From NCBI RefSeq assembly GCF_037038585.1, contig NC_092541.1, positions 3,159,445 through 3,223,444 on the forward strand: a DNA stretch of 64,000 nucleotides. Reading direction: 5' to 3'. This stretch comes from Patagioenas fasciata. Its lineage: Eukaryota > Chordata > Aves > Columbiformes > Columbidae. The notes below the pieces were generated by a model. That model had not been told where the DNA came from, ran no database searches, and worked only from the letters and a program-made list of their open reading frames with translations. How positions within the stretch are numbered: position 1 is the stretch's first letter; the number at the start of each line of letters is the position of its first letter. The translations under genes and the position numbers were made by a program. This document shows positions 44,497 through 56,600 of the stretch, piece by piece.

Positions 44497-47400
44497 GGAC
44501 CTGCTGGGGCAAGGGACTTTGCTGACTTTGGGAATACGGTTGACACAGCAAGGGGAGGTTTGGAAACAGCATTCCCAATTGCTGGGATTGTTCTGTGAAA
44601 ACCAAACAATATCACTCTCTTCACTGCAAGCTCAAAATGCGCTTGGAACAGGTTTTCCCATCAACTCATAGAAAAGATCAGACATAAAATGGTACGTGGT
44701 ACTGCGGCTTGGATTTTGGTGAAATTAAAGCTACGCCACATATTTGGGCATTTCTGTCCCAAATGGATTCGTCTTGGTACAAGTAAGCAAACCGACACGG
44801 ACATCATAAAAACCCAACAACGCTGGCACCGATGCCAGTATTGCAGGGAGTCTTGGCAGGGAAACAAAAGGCTGGGGAGTGAATAAATACCGTCCGGTTC
44901 TCCAAATAAAGGCCCGGGCAGAAGGGTGTTTGGGGGGTGTGTGACAGCCCAAGGTGCTGTACAGCACCTACACTGTCCCATCTTCCAGCTGTTTGTTTCC
45001 ACCATTTCTCAAATAATCTACGATAGGTATCTTGCTAACTCAGCAAGCAACATATTTTCACTGTATGGAGCTGGCCATTTGCCTGTAAGTCTTTAAAAGT
45101 CTAATGGAAAATGAAGCAGACCATATTTCCAATTCCAGAAAAATGCCTTATATAATATCCTGCAGCTAAAACATAAAAACTATGATAAAAAAGCTTCAGG
45201 CTTTTTCCATTTCTTAAGATGATTTATTTGGCTGTATCTAACAATCTGGTTTGAGGGACAAAGGCTTTCAAACCAGTGATTTCCAGAACTGGGAATCTGG
45301 AATTTTTTCAAGCATTATCTCCACAGAAAATAGTTTCAGAGGTTGCCATTTCAGAATTCAGCAGCATTATAATCCCTCAGCTTTTGCAATCAGCTTTCTG
45401 TTGGCTATGAACTAGTTTGAGACACAACAGCATGAACCTCAAGGCTTTTCTTTCTTCTTGTTCAGTGGCACGACTCCTTTTTGCTTGAAAAACTCTTGCT
45501 TTCATCATTATCTGCGCACAAATCTCAAAGACTAGTAAAACCTGCACTAAGATGTGAAACCATCCATTTATATGCAAAGATGCCAGTGATTCCCCTTCTT
45601 ATTAAACATCACTAGCTTACCCTAAGATTGCACATGATTACACTAACAAAGTTAGAGGAAATCTCTCATCAGAACCCGCACTTCTTTCGCATTGTTCGCT
45701 AGATGTGTATCTGTGGCTCTGAATATGCAGATGGGGACCAGTTGGGAGCTCAAAGCCTCGTCAATTGTCTGCCCAGCAAGGGAAATGCGGGGGAACCTGC
45801 AGCTGGGGTCAGTGAGCAGGGAAGGGCTTTCTCCTTGAGGCGAGCCAACACCAGAACAAATAAACCTTGCCATCCAAAACAGTCACCAGCAGACGTGCTG
45901 TCCTGGAAGGACTGTGGAGAAGTTCAAGTAATCAGGTGTTGACAAAGTCTAAATGTGCCAACACCAAAGCTCCCCCATTGTGTTTGTCCTCGCCCAATGT
46001 CACAGTGCTCCTGTGGTTATCTTCACCGCCCATTACTGCCTTGTTTGGAGCTCCTCAATCTCCTGAAACATTACACACACAGCTTGCTTTAGATGCAGTG
46101 TCAGCTTTTGGAAAAACAGTCAGTCTTGCTTTTCTCATATTTACATAATTTAACAAAGCGCGTTTAACAACACACAAATGTATCAGCTTCCCAGAAGTGC
46201 TGAGCAAGTACCAGTGCTTCAGGAGAACTCCTGTTTGCACCTATTCCACCTTTGCAAACCGAAAGTGCCCCAGCCCTGCTCGTCCCCATCCCTACAGGGG
46301 TTCAGAGGTGTGACAAACCCAGCCCTGCGCCACCGTAGCTCCATCGCAACCTCCGGCCTCAGCCACAAATACTCTGCCCACTGTTTGTATTCCCAGTTCT
46401 TCCTCTAATTCACTATGCAGCTATGGACATCTTATCTCCGCTTTGTATTCAAATTTCCTTCTGGGCAAAGTGAGGACAATTATCAGTTAAGGCCAAAGTT
46501 ATTTGTTCATTTTAATCTGATCCAAGCCTGTCTGGATGCCAAAGAAGGCTGTACACTCTTTCCCTATTTATATGCCAACGCTGGCATTCCTATGGTTGCA
46601 AGGCGAGATGCCTTGGGAGATCAGTCTGCCTGGAAAACAACCATCCCTTGGGATAAATGTGCAGCTGGATGGGCTCTCCGAACCAGCTCACCTGCTCGGC
46701 GGTGCAGGAATTCCACATCTCAGCAACAAGACGCCGTCTGTACAGTCTCAGGGTGAGAGACAGAACACTTGAAAAAAGTGCCAAAATGTTTCTTTTCCCT
46801 CTTGGCAAAAAGGACCAACTGCTCCTTACCATCCTAAGCAAGACAGGGAACAGCATCTCAGTAAGACTGGGGTTATTTGTGCAAAGGGAGGGTGTCCACT
46901 GACAGCAGGGATAATTAACTCCATCTTATTGTCTGAATTTAAAGTGCTTGGAGTGCTGGATAATAGAAGTCAGTTGTGCACAGGAGAGATTATGTTAAAT
47001 GATTTTATAGCACCGTAAGTGGGCGAGGTAACTCATCACAGATAAGCAGAAGGCAGGATCCTTCATCAAGAACTCTGCAGGTGAAAATCTGAGGGGGGGG
47101 AAAGAAAACACACTGGTCTAGGAAAAGTGTTTTTAAAAAGGCAGGAGAAACCAGCGTAATAAAGAATAAAGTGAGAGGACAGCAAACAGGAAAGCACAAG
47201 AATTGGAATGAGTTTTGAAAGGTACAAGTGGAAGAAGAAAAGCGCAACGAGGTATGTGTTAAAACAAAACTTCCTGGTAAAAAGTTGCAGTTAAATTCAG
47301 GACATAATTTCCCTCAGAGCTTTGAAATGCAGTCAGCACAGTGCTTCACCCTGACTAATAGATTTTGTCCTGCAGCTGGTAAGTGTGAAATGAATGATGC

Positions 47401-48574
47401 AAGAGATGCACGTTACAATAGAGCAAACTGGAGATTCTCAGCAGCCATTTTTACTATTACATGACATGGGCAATAAGGTTGATCAGGATACGTTTCCGTC
47501 CCTGCTAAAGACTTCGGAAGTCACGTCTATACACCACAACGCATATTTTCATCAGGGCATTGAATCCAACCGCACCACTGATGTCAGAAACATCTCTAAT
47601 TTGCTATTCTGAAACAGCAAAAAAGGGAAAGTTACTGGAATTAAGGACAGAGCTCCAATCATGGTACAGAACGGTGCCGTCTGTTAGGCCAGAACCCGAA
47701 AAACGACACAAGTACGAGTGGGAAGGAAAGCTGCTGCTTTAAAACGTGTAGCAAGAAATCTCTGCATCACTCACAAACCATAAATACTTGTGTTCAGCGA
47801 GTATCCAAAACTCTGAGTGAGCCAGGTGTGACAGCACCTGCGGAGCCAGGACACCGGACACCAACAGCAGCCAGGTTTGCTTAGAAATCACCTCCCTTCT
47901 GCCAGCAAAGTTCACAGGTGCCACTGTATGCAATTTGTCTTCCACTATTAAGACACATTTCACGATTCCCTGTTCATCACATAAGCACTGGAAAGGCTTA
48001 AATAAGCATGACCTGCAAGCAAATGTGGCGTTGAGCACAGATTTTACTGCGCTCCTGAGCAGGCAGCCCAAGGAAACGCAGAGTCCTAGCGAGCATCTGC
48101 ACCTGCAAGACTCAGTTACGCTCCAACCCAAATATTTGCAACGTTTTGTGTACAACTTTCCCATAAAAGATGGTGTGTGGATCCACAGATGCTTGTCTGT
48201 ACATTTTCAACTACGAAACTTTCTGCTTGTAAAAAGAAGCAAAGGTCTACTACCTTGTCCTACCAGGCTGTCTGTCTTGGCAGAGGTACCACAAATATGC
48301 TTCCAAAATTCCACCTGCAGAACTTCCTGTTCACTTGTATTTAGCACCTGGGACAGAATCAAATTGGTTTAACAGGTTTTGTCTCAAATGTGAATCTGGA
48401 TCCTAATTTCCGTAACCTATCTCCACGCGGGTCCGCTCGCCTTTCATATTCATTCCTAAAAATCACTTTTCCACTGAAACAATCAAGTTTCAAATCTTAA
48501 AAATACAAAAATGGGAGAGCAAGACAGCACAAAGCGCTGAATGTTCTGAAACCTCCTTGGGGAAGGGTGGCTGG

Positions 48575-48832
48575 AAATGAACGAGCTGGAGCTGCTGGGA
48601 ACGAGCTGGAGCTGCTGGAGCTGCAACTGGGAACGGGCTGGAGCTGCTGGGAACGAGCTGGAGCTGCAACTGGGAACGAGCTGGAGTTGCAACTGGGAAC
48701 GAGCTGGAGCTACTGGGAACGAGCTGGAGGTGCAAGTGGGAACGGGCTGGAGGTGCAAGTGGGAACGGGCTGGAGGTGCAAGTGGGAACGGGCTGGAGCT
48801 GCAACTGGGAACGAGTTGGAGGTGCTGCAGTA
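48575..48832. repeat. About 23-bp minisatellite in ZNF652 intron 1
   Basis: Roughly eleven units of GGGAACGAGCTGGAGCTGCA plus ACT, with 20-21-base short forms mixed in. Confidence 0.93.
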
Positions 48833-50479
48833 TGTTTTTAAACAGCGTTTGCAACTCCAACAACAAACCATATTTTTATTAAAATGTTCTCGAAGGCAAA
48901 AAATTTGTCACTTTAGACAAAACACCCCTTTATGTTAACAGAGATTAGTTATCTAGACTTTCAATGCAATAAAGGAGTTATTGCAAAGTTTTGAAAACAT
49001 GTACGCCTGGTATTTACAGTGGAAACAGCTGGATGTCAGGCATTTGGATCCACAGAGAGAGCAGGTTAAAAACTACAGACTTACTGGAAAGCGGTGTCTG
49101 AAATAACTCAGCCATGCGGCCTCAGGACATCACAGGGTGATCTCAGCTGCAGACAGGAGCTGCTCAGTGGCCACTTTCATACTTAAAGTGCATAACTTCA
49201 CGATCACAAAACGACCTCCACATAAAAATCCACATTTTTTCTAACTATCATGGGGAAAAAAGCCCAAACTTTCATATAATAAGATTCTGGAAAAAAACCC
49301 CAAATAGTGCATATTTAGGAAAATGTAAACTAATATTGTCTTAAAAAAAGAGATTATTTTATTTAAAATCTACATCATCATTTCAGAAGCCAAAATCTGG
49401 ATCCTGTATGGAGAGAGCTGTTTCACAGCACAATACATTAAGAGATCAGCTGCTCTGTGCTGTAGGAATTTAACCAAGAGAACAGTTATAAAATGTTTTA
49501 ATACAGTAACAATCCCCAGGATCAGGTTGCTAGAAAACACATCCATCTTCTCAATTGGTTGGTACTTCCTTCCAATTATGTCTATTTTGTGGGGCTAGGA
49601 AGAAATGTATTCTTTGATGAGGCACATTACAGTGTGCCACAGAGAAATAGGTCACTGATGACATGTAGTTTTGTAATCACCTTAAATATACCTGTGCCTA
49701 TCTCAGATACGCACTGGTACACCCCTCCGCCATCAGGCACCGACAGGGCACGTGGTACCAAGGATGGGAGATGGGATCTTGTTTATGGAAAATATTTATT
49801 TAAAGTAGTTGTACAAACCAAATCCTTTAAAAACGACATTTTCCTACCCCACAGCCTTGTTAGCCACACCAGCATCCACGCTCCTGCATCTATATAACGC
49901 GTTTTGTTACCACCACACACCAGACACCTCCAGAGAACGAGCACCCAAGTGCTACACGCCAACAATCGAGCTGCAATGAGCACGGTGGCAAATCACGGTG
50001 CACAGAGCACCCCGACAAACCCACGCTTCTCCATCCCGCACGCAGACCCACCGCTGTCCTGATCCACCGCGCATACACCACTGTCAACAAAGCATGTGCC
50101 AGTTGCTGTTCCCAGAACAATACAGCTCAGGTCATCCCCTGGAAGGATGAAAACGCACGTTCCTCACACCCCATATGTCTGCAGCACTTCCCTCGCTTTG
50201 ACTTCAATCACTTCTCCTGCACAAATGCCAAAACTCAGTTGTGATTTAAGAGACTTATATAATACTCCCAAGACCAAAGAGAGACGCGATCCTTCAGCCC
50301 GTCTTTCCATTCTAACAATACTTGTACCGACACATCCACAGCACCAAAAGTTGCCCACAGCCCAGATAAAAATCAAACCAAACCGCAGACCCCTCGGACG
50401 CACACGCCACAACATCTGTCCGGAGAGCACAGGGGAACGTACTCGAGCAAGAGACGGAAGAAGAAAGAAAACATCTGAT

Positions 50480-51530
50480 TTCTGTCCTCCCCCCAGCCCC
50501 GCCGCTGGAGCCGGTACCGGCCCGTGTCCGCTCCCGGTGACACCTCCGGCGGGTGCGTTTCACCCGCGCCCCCGCAGTGCGGGGACCCGGAGCGGGCGGG
50601 GCGGCACGGCGGGACAGACCGCGGAGAGGGTGCGAGGCCGGCGGGGATCCGTGTCGCCCCGCTCGGTGCGGTTCCGCTCCCTCCCCCGGCAGGTGGCACA
50701 GCCCCTCCCGGGCACCCCCGGGGCTCCCCCGCCCCCGCGGGGCTCCCGGCCGCTCCCCGGGCCCGCACGGCGCGCCCCCCGCCCAGCCCGCTCCCTCCCC
50801 AGCCGGGAAGCGGCTCTGCCCCACTCCCTCCGGCACCCACCCCCGGCCGGGCCTAGCGCTGCTCGGCGGCCCCGCCAGGCCCGAGGAGAACGGGGAAGAG
50901 GATCCCGACCGAGCGGGCGGCCCCGCACTCACCCAGGCCGATCCCCTCAGGGCCGCCCCCGCCGCCTTCCATGCCGGGCGGCGAGGGGAGGGGGGCACGG
51001 GCGAGGCGGCGGAGGGCGGGCGGAGGCGGCGAGGCGGGGGGGCGGCGGGCAGGGCGGCCGGTCCCTCCCTGCCGCGGCCTGTCCCTGCGCTCGGCCCCTC
51101 TCCCGCCGGAGCGGCCGCCGCCTGGTCCCGCGCGCAGGCCCCGCGGGCGGGCGGACGCGGCTCGCGCTCCCTCCGCAGCGCTACGTGGCCGCCGCCGGTC
51201 TCGCGACTCCGCCGCGCGCACGCGCGCGCGCGCGTGTCCCGGCTGCGGGCGCGCGCCGGGGAGGCGGTTGCCGCGCGGGGCGGGGGGAGCGCGCGCGCGC
51301 GCGCGCACGGGAAGAGGCGTGGGGGGGGCGCACGCGGGACACCCATAGGCTGAGGGGAGCGGGGCCGGCGCGCGGGCGCGCCGCCGCAGGGGCGCATGCG
51401 CTGTCGGGCGGTCTCCCCGCGCGCCCCCCTCGCGCTGTTCACCTCGCGCCGCGCAGGTGAGGCGGGGGGGGGGGGTGCGCATGCGCCGGGCCGGCGCCCC
51501 GCGGCGCACAGGTGAGGCGGGAGGAGGGGC
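50480..51530 (-). promoter_or_regulatory. ZNF652: ZNF652 CpG-island promoter and non-coding first exon
   Basis: Dense CpG island. On the minus strand a strong donor (CCTGG then GTGAGT, exon end at 50933) follows a GC-rich non-coding sequence, fitting the first exon of ZNF652. The transcription start probably lies within 51.0-51.4 kb. Two alternating CG tracts sit in the presumed promoter. The long frames on both strands here (50096-51460 + and 50312-51442 -) are CpG artefacts. Confidence 0.7.
51213..51308. repeat. Paired alternating (CG)n tracts
   Basis: Alternating CG/CA tracts at 51213-51236 and 51289-51308, about 50 bases apart, in the ZNF652 promoter. Such sequence readily adopts the Z-DNA form. 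Confidence 0.8.
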
Positions 51531-51539
51531 CGCTCCCCC

Positions 51540-52837
51540 GTTACCCGCTGGGGTAATTAGAGCGGCCGCGCTAATTGCAGTCAGCTGAGCCGGGCAGGCT
51601 GCGGCTCACCCCGGCCCGCGCCGGTGAAGGCCTCTGCTCGCAGCCCGGGCCAGTGTCAGGCCCCGGGGCCCCGCTCCTCACCGGTACGCGGGGATAACGC
51701 CTCACACAGCGGCCTCGGGCTGTGGGTCACAGAGCCGCCCTCGGGAGCCAGGTAAGACCCAGCGCTCAGGCCCTGTCCGGTTCACCCCAGCCAGAGCAAC
51801 CGGTTGCTTCGGCTGCTGTGCCAAACCCCAGCTCCCACTGTTCAAACCCTCCTCTCCCCTCCAAGTAATAACTACTTAACTCTGGGCTGTGGTTTCTTGA
51901 TTACACCCACCTGCAGGGCCCAGGCCTGGCGTATGAGGGAGATGTGACAAGAAGGAAACCCCCATTTTTTGCTGGTTGAGCTCTTGTTAGTGGCAGGTGC
52001 AGGGCTCACAAGGGGCCGTGGGGTTCGGGGCTGCGCTGCCCGGGCTGGTGCCGCTTCTCCCCGGAGCTGCGGAGCCTCAGCGGCCCCGAAACCGCCGCCG
52101 GTGCCGTGTAGGAGGGAAGAGCGCTGCTGCGGTTGGGGTTTGGCAGTGGTAAAAGAATTAGCGAGAGTAGCAGAAACAGGAAAGGGGGGAAGGGCACCAG
52201 TCCTTTCGGTAGCGTGAGCTGCTTTCCAGGGACTTCAGGAATCTCTTGTGCCGTGTAGCTTTGTCTCTTGCCCACTCTCAGACTTGTGTTCCTGCAGTGG
52301 TCCCTTTTTTTTAAAATCCTTTTGTCTGCAATCTCTTCTCTACCTGTGGTTTGTTTCCTCATCAGCTTTTTTTCTTTGTTATTTTGCTGGAAATGCCCCC
52401 CCCTAACAGTGTAGGGCACTTGATTTGAGGTTCTGCAAAACATCGATACACCCTCAGCCCCCTGAAATGTGATGTTACATGCCAGTGTGTTTGACCCACT
52501 CTTGGTTATCGAACGTACAGCCCAGATTTGAATTCCAAGTGCAGAGCAGGGATTGGGGCTTTCCCAAAGTTCATGATCAAGCAGAAGGGGTATGGTGGGC
52601 TGGGGAAGTCCCACGGTGGGATCAGAACAACCTTGGCAGTTTTCTTCCTTGCCCCAGCACCGCTCCACTTAGCCCAACACCCTCGTGTCGTGCAGCTTCT
52701 TGAGGAAGCGCGAGGGTGTCAGGGAACGTGGCTGCTCTTGGTTAACTCTGTGTGCGTGAAGGACGCTGTGGAGCAGAACTGAAAAGAACAGGAAGAAAAA
52801 TGCTGGGGATGTTTTTCTTAGAAGGTGAATGAACAAG
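51540..52837. other. Non-coding sequence upstream of ZNF652
   Basis: CpG-island shoulder then ordinary intergenic DNA. No gene or repeat recognised. Confidence 0.5.
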
Positions 52838-53665
52838 TGTCATGGAGGGACCCCAAAATTAGTTTTAGGTGGACAACCAGGTCCAAACCAGACTTTTATT
52901 CTGTCCGGGAAAGTCCGGCAAAACAACCAATTAGAAATGGGGTTTATACAATCAGTTAGCACTCTGGTAACATAAAATACAGGTTTGGATATCAGTTGAG
53001 GAAATTATTGGGGTACAGCAAATAAGAATAGTGGAGGTCCACAGTGCACATACACGTGGCTCACAAAAAAACAACACCAGAGCCGTTCTTGACTCCAGGA
53101 AAATACACTCGCTTGTATTAAAGCAACGAATTACATTAAGGAAAATACACTTGCTTATCTGGCAAGGAAATCACTTGCATATTTAGCAAGGAATTATTTA
53201 ATACACTTACCTGAATATAGCAAGGAATTATTAAGGAAAATACACTCGCTAGTCCAGCAAGGAATTATTAAGTTATCACTCACCCACATGCGGAGATGAG
53301 GCAGTTCCGGGAGGTTACCTTAGACGGCATTCCGGTCTAAGGGGAGGGTCTCTTGGCTGCATTTTGGCCCGCTGCTCTGAGAGGACACACACAAAGGCAA
53401 TCCTCGGCGGGAACCCCGTTTTTGTAGTCTTGCCAGATCTGGCTGTGGGCATTCCAGAAGTTTCTCTGCACCCCCACTCTGGCTATGGGCCCCCAGAAAC
53501 TTCTGGACTCCATAGCGCCTCTTCCCCTCTCCTAGCTAAGCAACAGAGGGTTAAACAAAGGGGCTATTAACTGCCCCATTGCAGGAGAGGGGGGATGTGT
53601 TGGGGAAGAGGGGGATGTGCATGCACCTTCCACATTGAAGGGAAGGGGGGTATGCATCTGCCACA
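52838..53665 (-). mobile_element. Solo LTR of an endogenous retrovirus (ERVL-like by target-site length)
   Basis: An 828-base element in minus orientation with retroviral TG...CA ends (TGTGGCAG at its 5' end, CCATGACA at its 3' end), flanked by 5-bp target duplications ACAAG (52833-52837 and 53666-53670). It has a TATA box (52943-52948) and AATAAA (52895-52900) close together, implying a short R region, then a short U5. The U3 part carries several tandem units of about 50 bases around 53090-53280. No internal genes flank it, so it is a solo LTR left by recombination. A 5-bp duplication suggests the ERVL class but does not prove it. Matching target duplications and intact ends suggest a fairly recent bird-specific insertion. 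Confidence 0.9.
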
Positions 53666-53670
53666 ACAAG

Positions 53671-56600
53671 ACAGCAATGAGTGACAAAGCCCAAATGTGG
53701 GATTTTAGCAGAGGGACGACTTCAGGACGTTGTCCAAAGAAGCAAAGCCATCAGTTATTTCAACAGCCACAGAGGTGGAGCCCCTGCTGGTGCCCATCGT
53801 GGGACAAGCGCAGGCCCAGCTCTTCACGCCCTCTCTTGCTCCAGTACGTGAGGAGAGCACTTGGTCTCCTGTTTCGCTGTTCCCTCTGATGCACCTTGTG
53901 GTTTTATTTCCCTGAGCCTGCAAATATCTTTGGACTCTGAAGGGCATCTGACATGATGAAACCAAATTACTTGTCCCCATGGCCCTGCTGTGTCCCATCC
54001 CCAGTGGCAGCCGCCTGGGAAGAGGTGGTGGCAGAGGGGAGTGACTCTCCCCGTGCGAGGTTCGGCTCCCAGGGCAGCTGCAGCTGCTGGGCTAATGGGG
54101 GTGACAGCCCCTCGTGCTGCTCCCAGGGATCCACACAGCCGCTGGCTGTGCCGCTCAGCCCTGTTCCCACAAGGAAGCCTGTTTCAGCTATTTACATCCC
54201 TCGCTTTGATCTAGCGTCTGACATGAAAAGACATGTCAGCCAGGTAGGGGGAAGCAAACAAAATGCAGCAACAGTCCCACATCTCTGCTTGCACATGATC
54301 CGCTCCCTCGCACACACCTGCCTTGCAGCCACAGATCCTTATCTGATTTCCTTGCTGTCATCTCTGCTTTCCTTAACACTGGTGTCCAACTTCTAGAGGC
54401 AACTTTCTTCACCTTGTTCTCTGCTCAGGAAGATGTTGTGGCTCCCTTGCCCCCTCTCTCTGGCATTTCCCCTCTCTCCAGGGTACAGCCAGTGTGGGAA
54501 ATGCCCTCATGTGTCCTCCTCATTGCATGCAACGCCAGGGATGGGTGATACCCATCTTCGTTTCCTCCCTAAGCTGCTGCACTGTTTCAGCAAGCAGCTG
54601 TCTGCAGCTCTCTCTAGAAGCAGCAATACAGCAGTAGGTGACATTGTGCCGTCCTGGAAACGAGATAATTTTTTTTCTGCTAAGCAACATAGGACCTTTT
54701 GGTGTGAAAAATACAATAAAAGTGTGAGAATTTGCTGGGCTGTGGGGCTCCAGCACAGCGGAACACAGTGTTACCCACCCAGGCTCTACCCCAGAGGAAA
54801 AGAAGCCAAGGATGAGAGAAACTGAGGTGTGGGGCACTGAGCCAGTCTGCAACCCAAGCAGTTGACTTTCATATTAATGTTTTATCTTTTAGGCATCCTG
54901 CTATGTCCTGCAGAATCCAGGGTCCTCTCAAGTGATGGGAAAGGAAGCAAAAGGAAAACAAAGGGTTTTTCCTGCTAGCTCATGTCACAGGAAGCGCTGC
55001 ACTGTCTGAGGGAACCACCACTGCTGGATGAGAGGCACTGGGCTTCGAGACTGCACTGAGCAAGGTAGAAGTTCAAGGAGAGGAAATTCCCGTTCCCATT
55101 CTCCCTTCTCCTTTACTAGTTCAGCATTAGGCCACAATTAAAGATTAACAATGCCCACCAGTGTGTCCTGGTGCCCAAAATTAGCTCTTGAGAGCAGGAG
55201 GGTAGAGCAGAGTTCTGGGAAGCAGAACCCAGACCAAGATACCACTGGTACCTGTGGCTTTCACTCTACCCTTCTGAGCAGACACGCTCAGCCCTCCTGA
55301 GGCTGCAGTGGGTACTGGGGTGTGGGGGGCAGCTCTGCAGGGGCCCAGCACGGCCAGCGGTTTCCGGGTGGTTTTACAGCTTTGTGTGTTAAGGGCTTGA
55401 GCTCAGCCTGGGTAGGGCAGCAGGAGCAGCCTTGGAATAATACAGAAAAGCCTGGCAGGTCCATGTGTAGGTTATCAACTCTCTTTGGGGTACTGGAGAC
55501 AGGTTGGTAACATGACTGTATTAGCAGAGTCGTCATCCTCTGTATAAAAATTGTGCCACCAAAAAAAAAAAATTATCTTTGGAAGCCTCGGTTTTGTGCC
55601 TTTCTTAAAAAAATAAACCATTCTGAGATATGGCAGTTGGACAGAGCAGGATGGGAGTGAGGGAAACCCACAGAATTCAGCTTTTCCTCTTTGTTGTCTG
55701 TTTAATCAGCTTTGGTGCTGTGGTCTCAGATGGTCTCCCCAGCAGACTGTCTGCATAGGGGATGTGCTTAATGGATGTGCTGGGTTAACTGTTACATGGA
55801 AATATAGGTGAGCATGTGGTTAAAAGAAGTATCCACCGTAGTTTTCTGAAGACATCAGATGCTTCACTTTCTCTGCCAGTTTGTTCTGCATCCCCTAGAG
55901 TACAGTCGATGTCCCCCGTCACTTACCTTGATACCCCTCTGTCTGAGACAGGCCTCTCCTGCTTCACCAAGTAGAAAACCAAAGCACAAAGTCATCCCTA
56001 AGTAAACCTGACCTACCTCTGGGAGTTACGCTGGTGTAAGTTGGGACTTGCTGGACTGAAGTCAGCTCAGTTCTGCTGATGGAAAACAGGCATATGAGGA
56101 ACGTCTCAGCCCCCAGCGCTGACTAGTGCCAGGCAAGGAACAATTAAACCAAATTTGGCCCTAAGAATTGCTCGCCGTCTCCCAGTCATTAGGACATTGT
56201 TTCATGAGTGCTTTCTCCCCCCCGCCCCAGTCCTCTTTGCTTCAGGACTGAGGCGCTTTGTGCTCCATCCACTCGGATGTAAACAGCACAGAGGAAGCAA
56301 TACGGAAACTCCTCCCCACTCTCGCTCTAACCGCTCCAGAGCACTGCCAGCCACTGCAGGGTGTAAATCACCACAAACCGGGGAGCTCCTTACCTGGGGA
56401 GCCTGTGGCCTGGGGCATCAGCCGCTGCCCGGGAGAAGGTGCCCGTTGCAGTGCGACAGCCGTGCTGCCAACTCCGGCCGTGCCGGGGCTCCGGGTCTCT
56501 TCACGCGTCAGGTAGGCTGGTTATCTATTAAAGAGGGAGAGGGCGAGGGGGTGAACACGCAGAGGAAATCGGGCAGTTTCCTGTTTGTTTATCATGAGCA

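Larger units (their letters stand above)
40950..50480 (-). other. ZNF652: ZNF652 first intron (5'UTR intron)
   Basis: About 10 kb with no recognised gene. It contains three unrelated tandem arrays listed separately. A possible acceptor for the exon carrying the ATG is the pyrimidine-rich ...CTGTGTAG at about 40942 on the minus strand. Confidence 0.6.

Noticed and set aside
50096-51460. 454-codon plus-strand and 376-codon minus-strand frames
   Set aside because: Both lie over the ZNF652 CpG island; overlapping frames on both strands with GC-biased composition.
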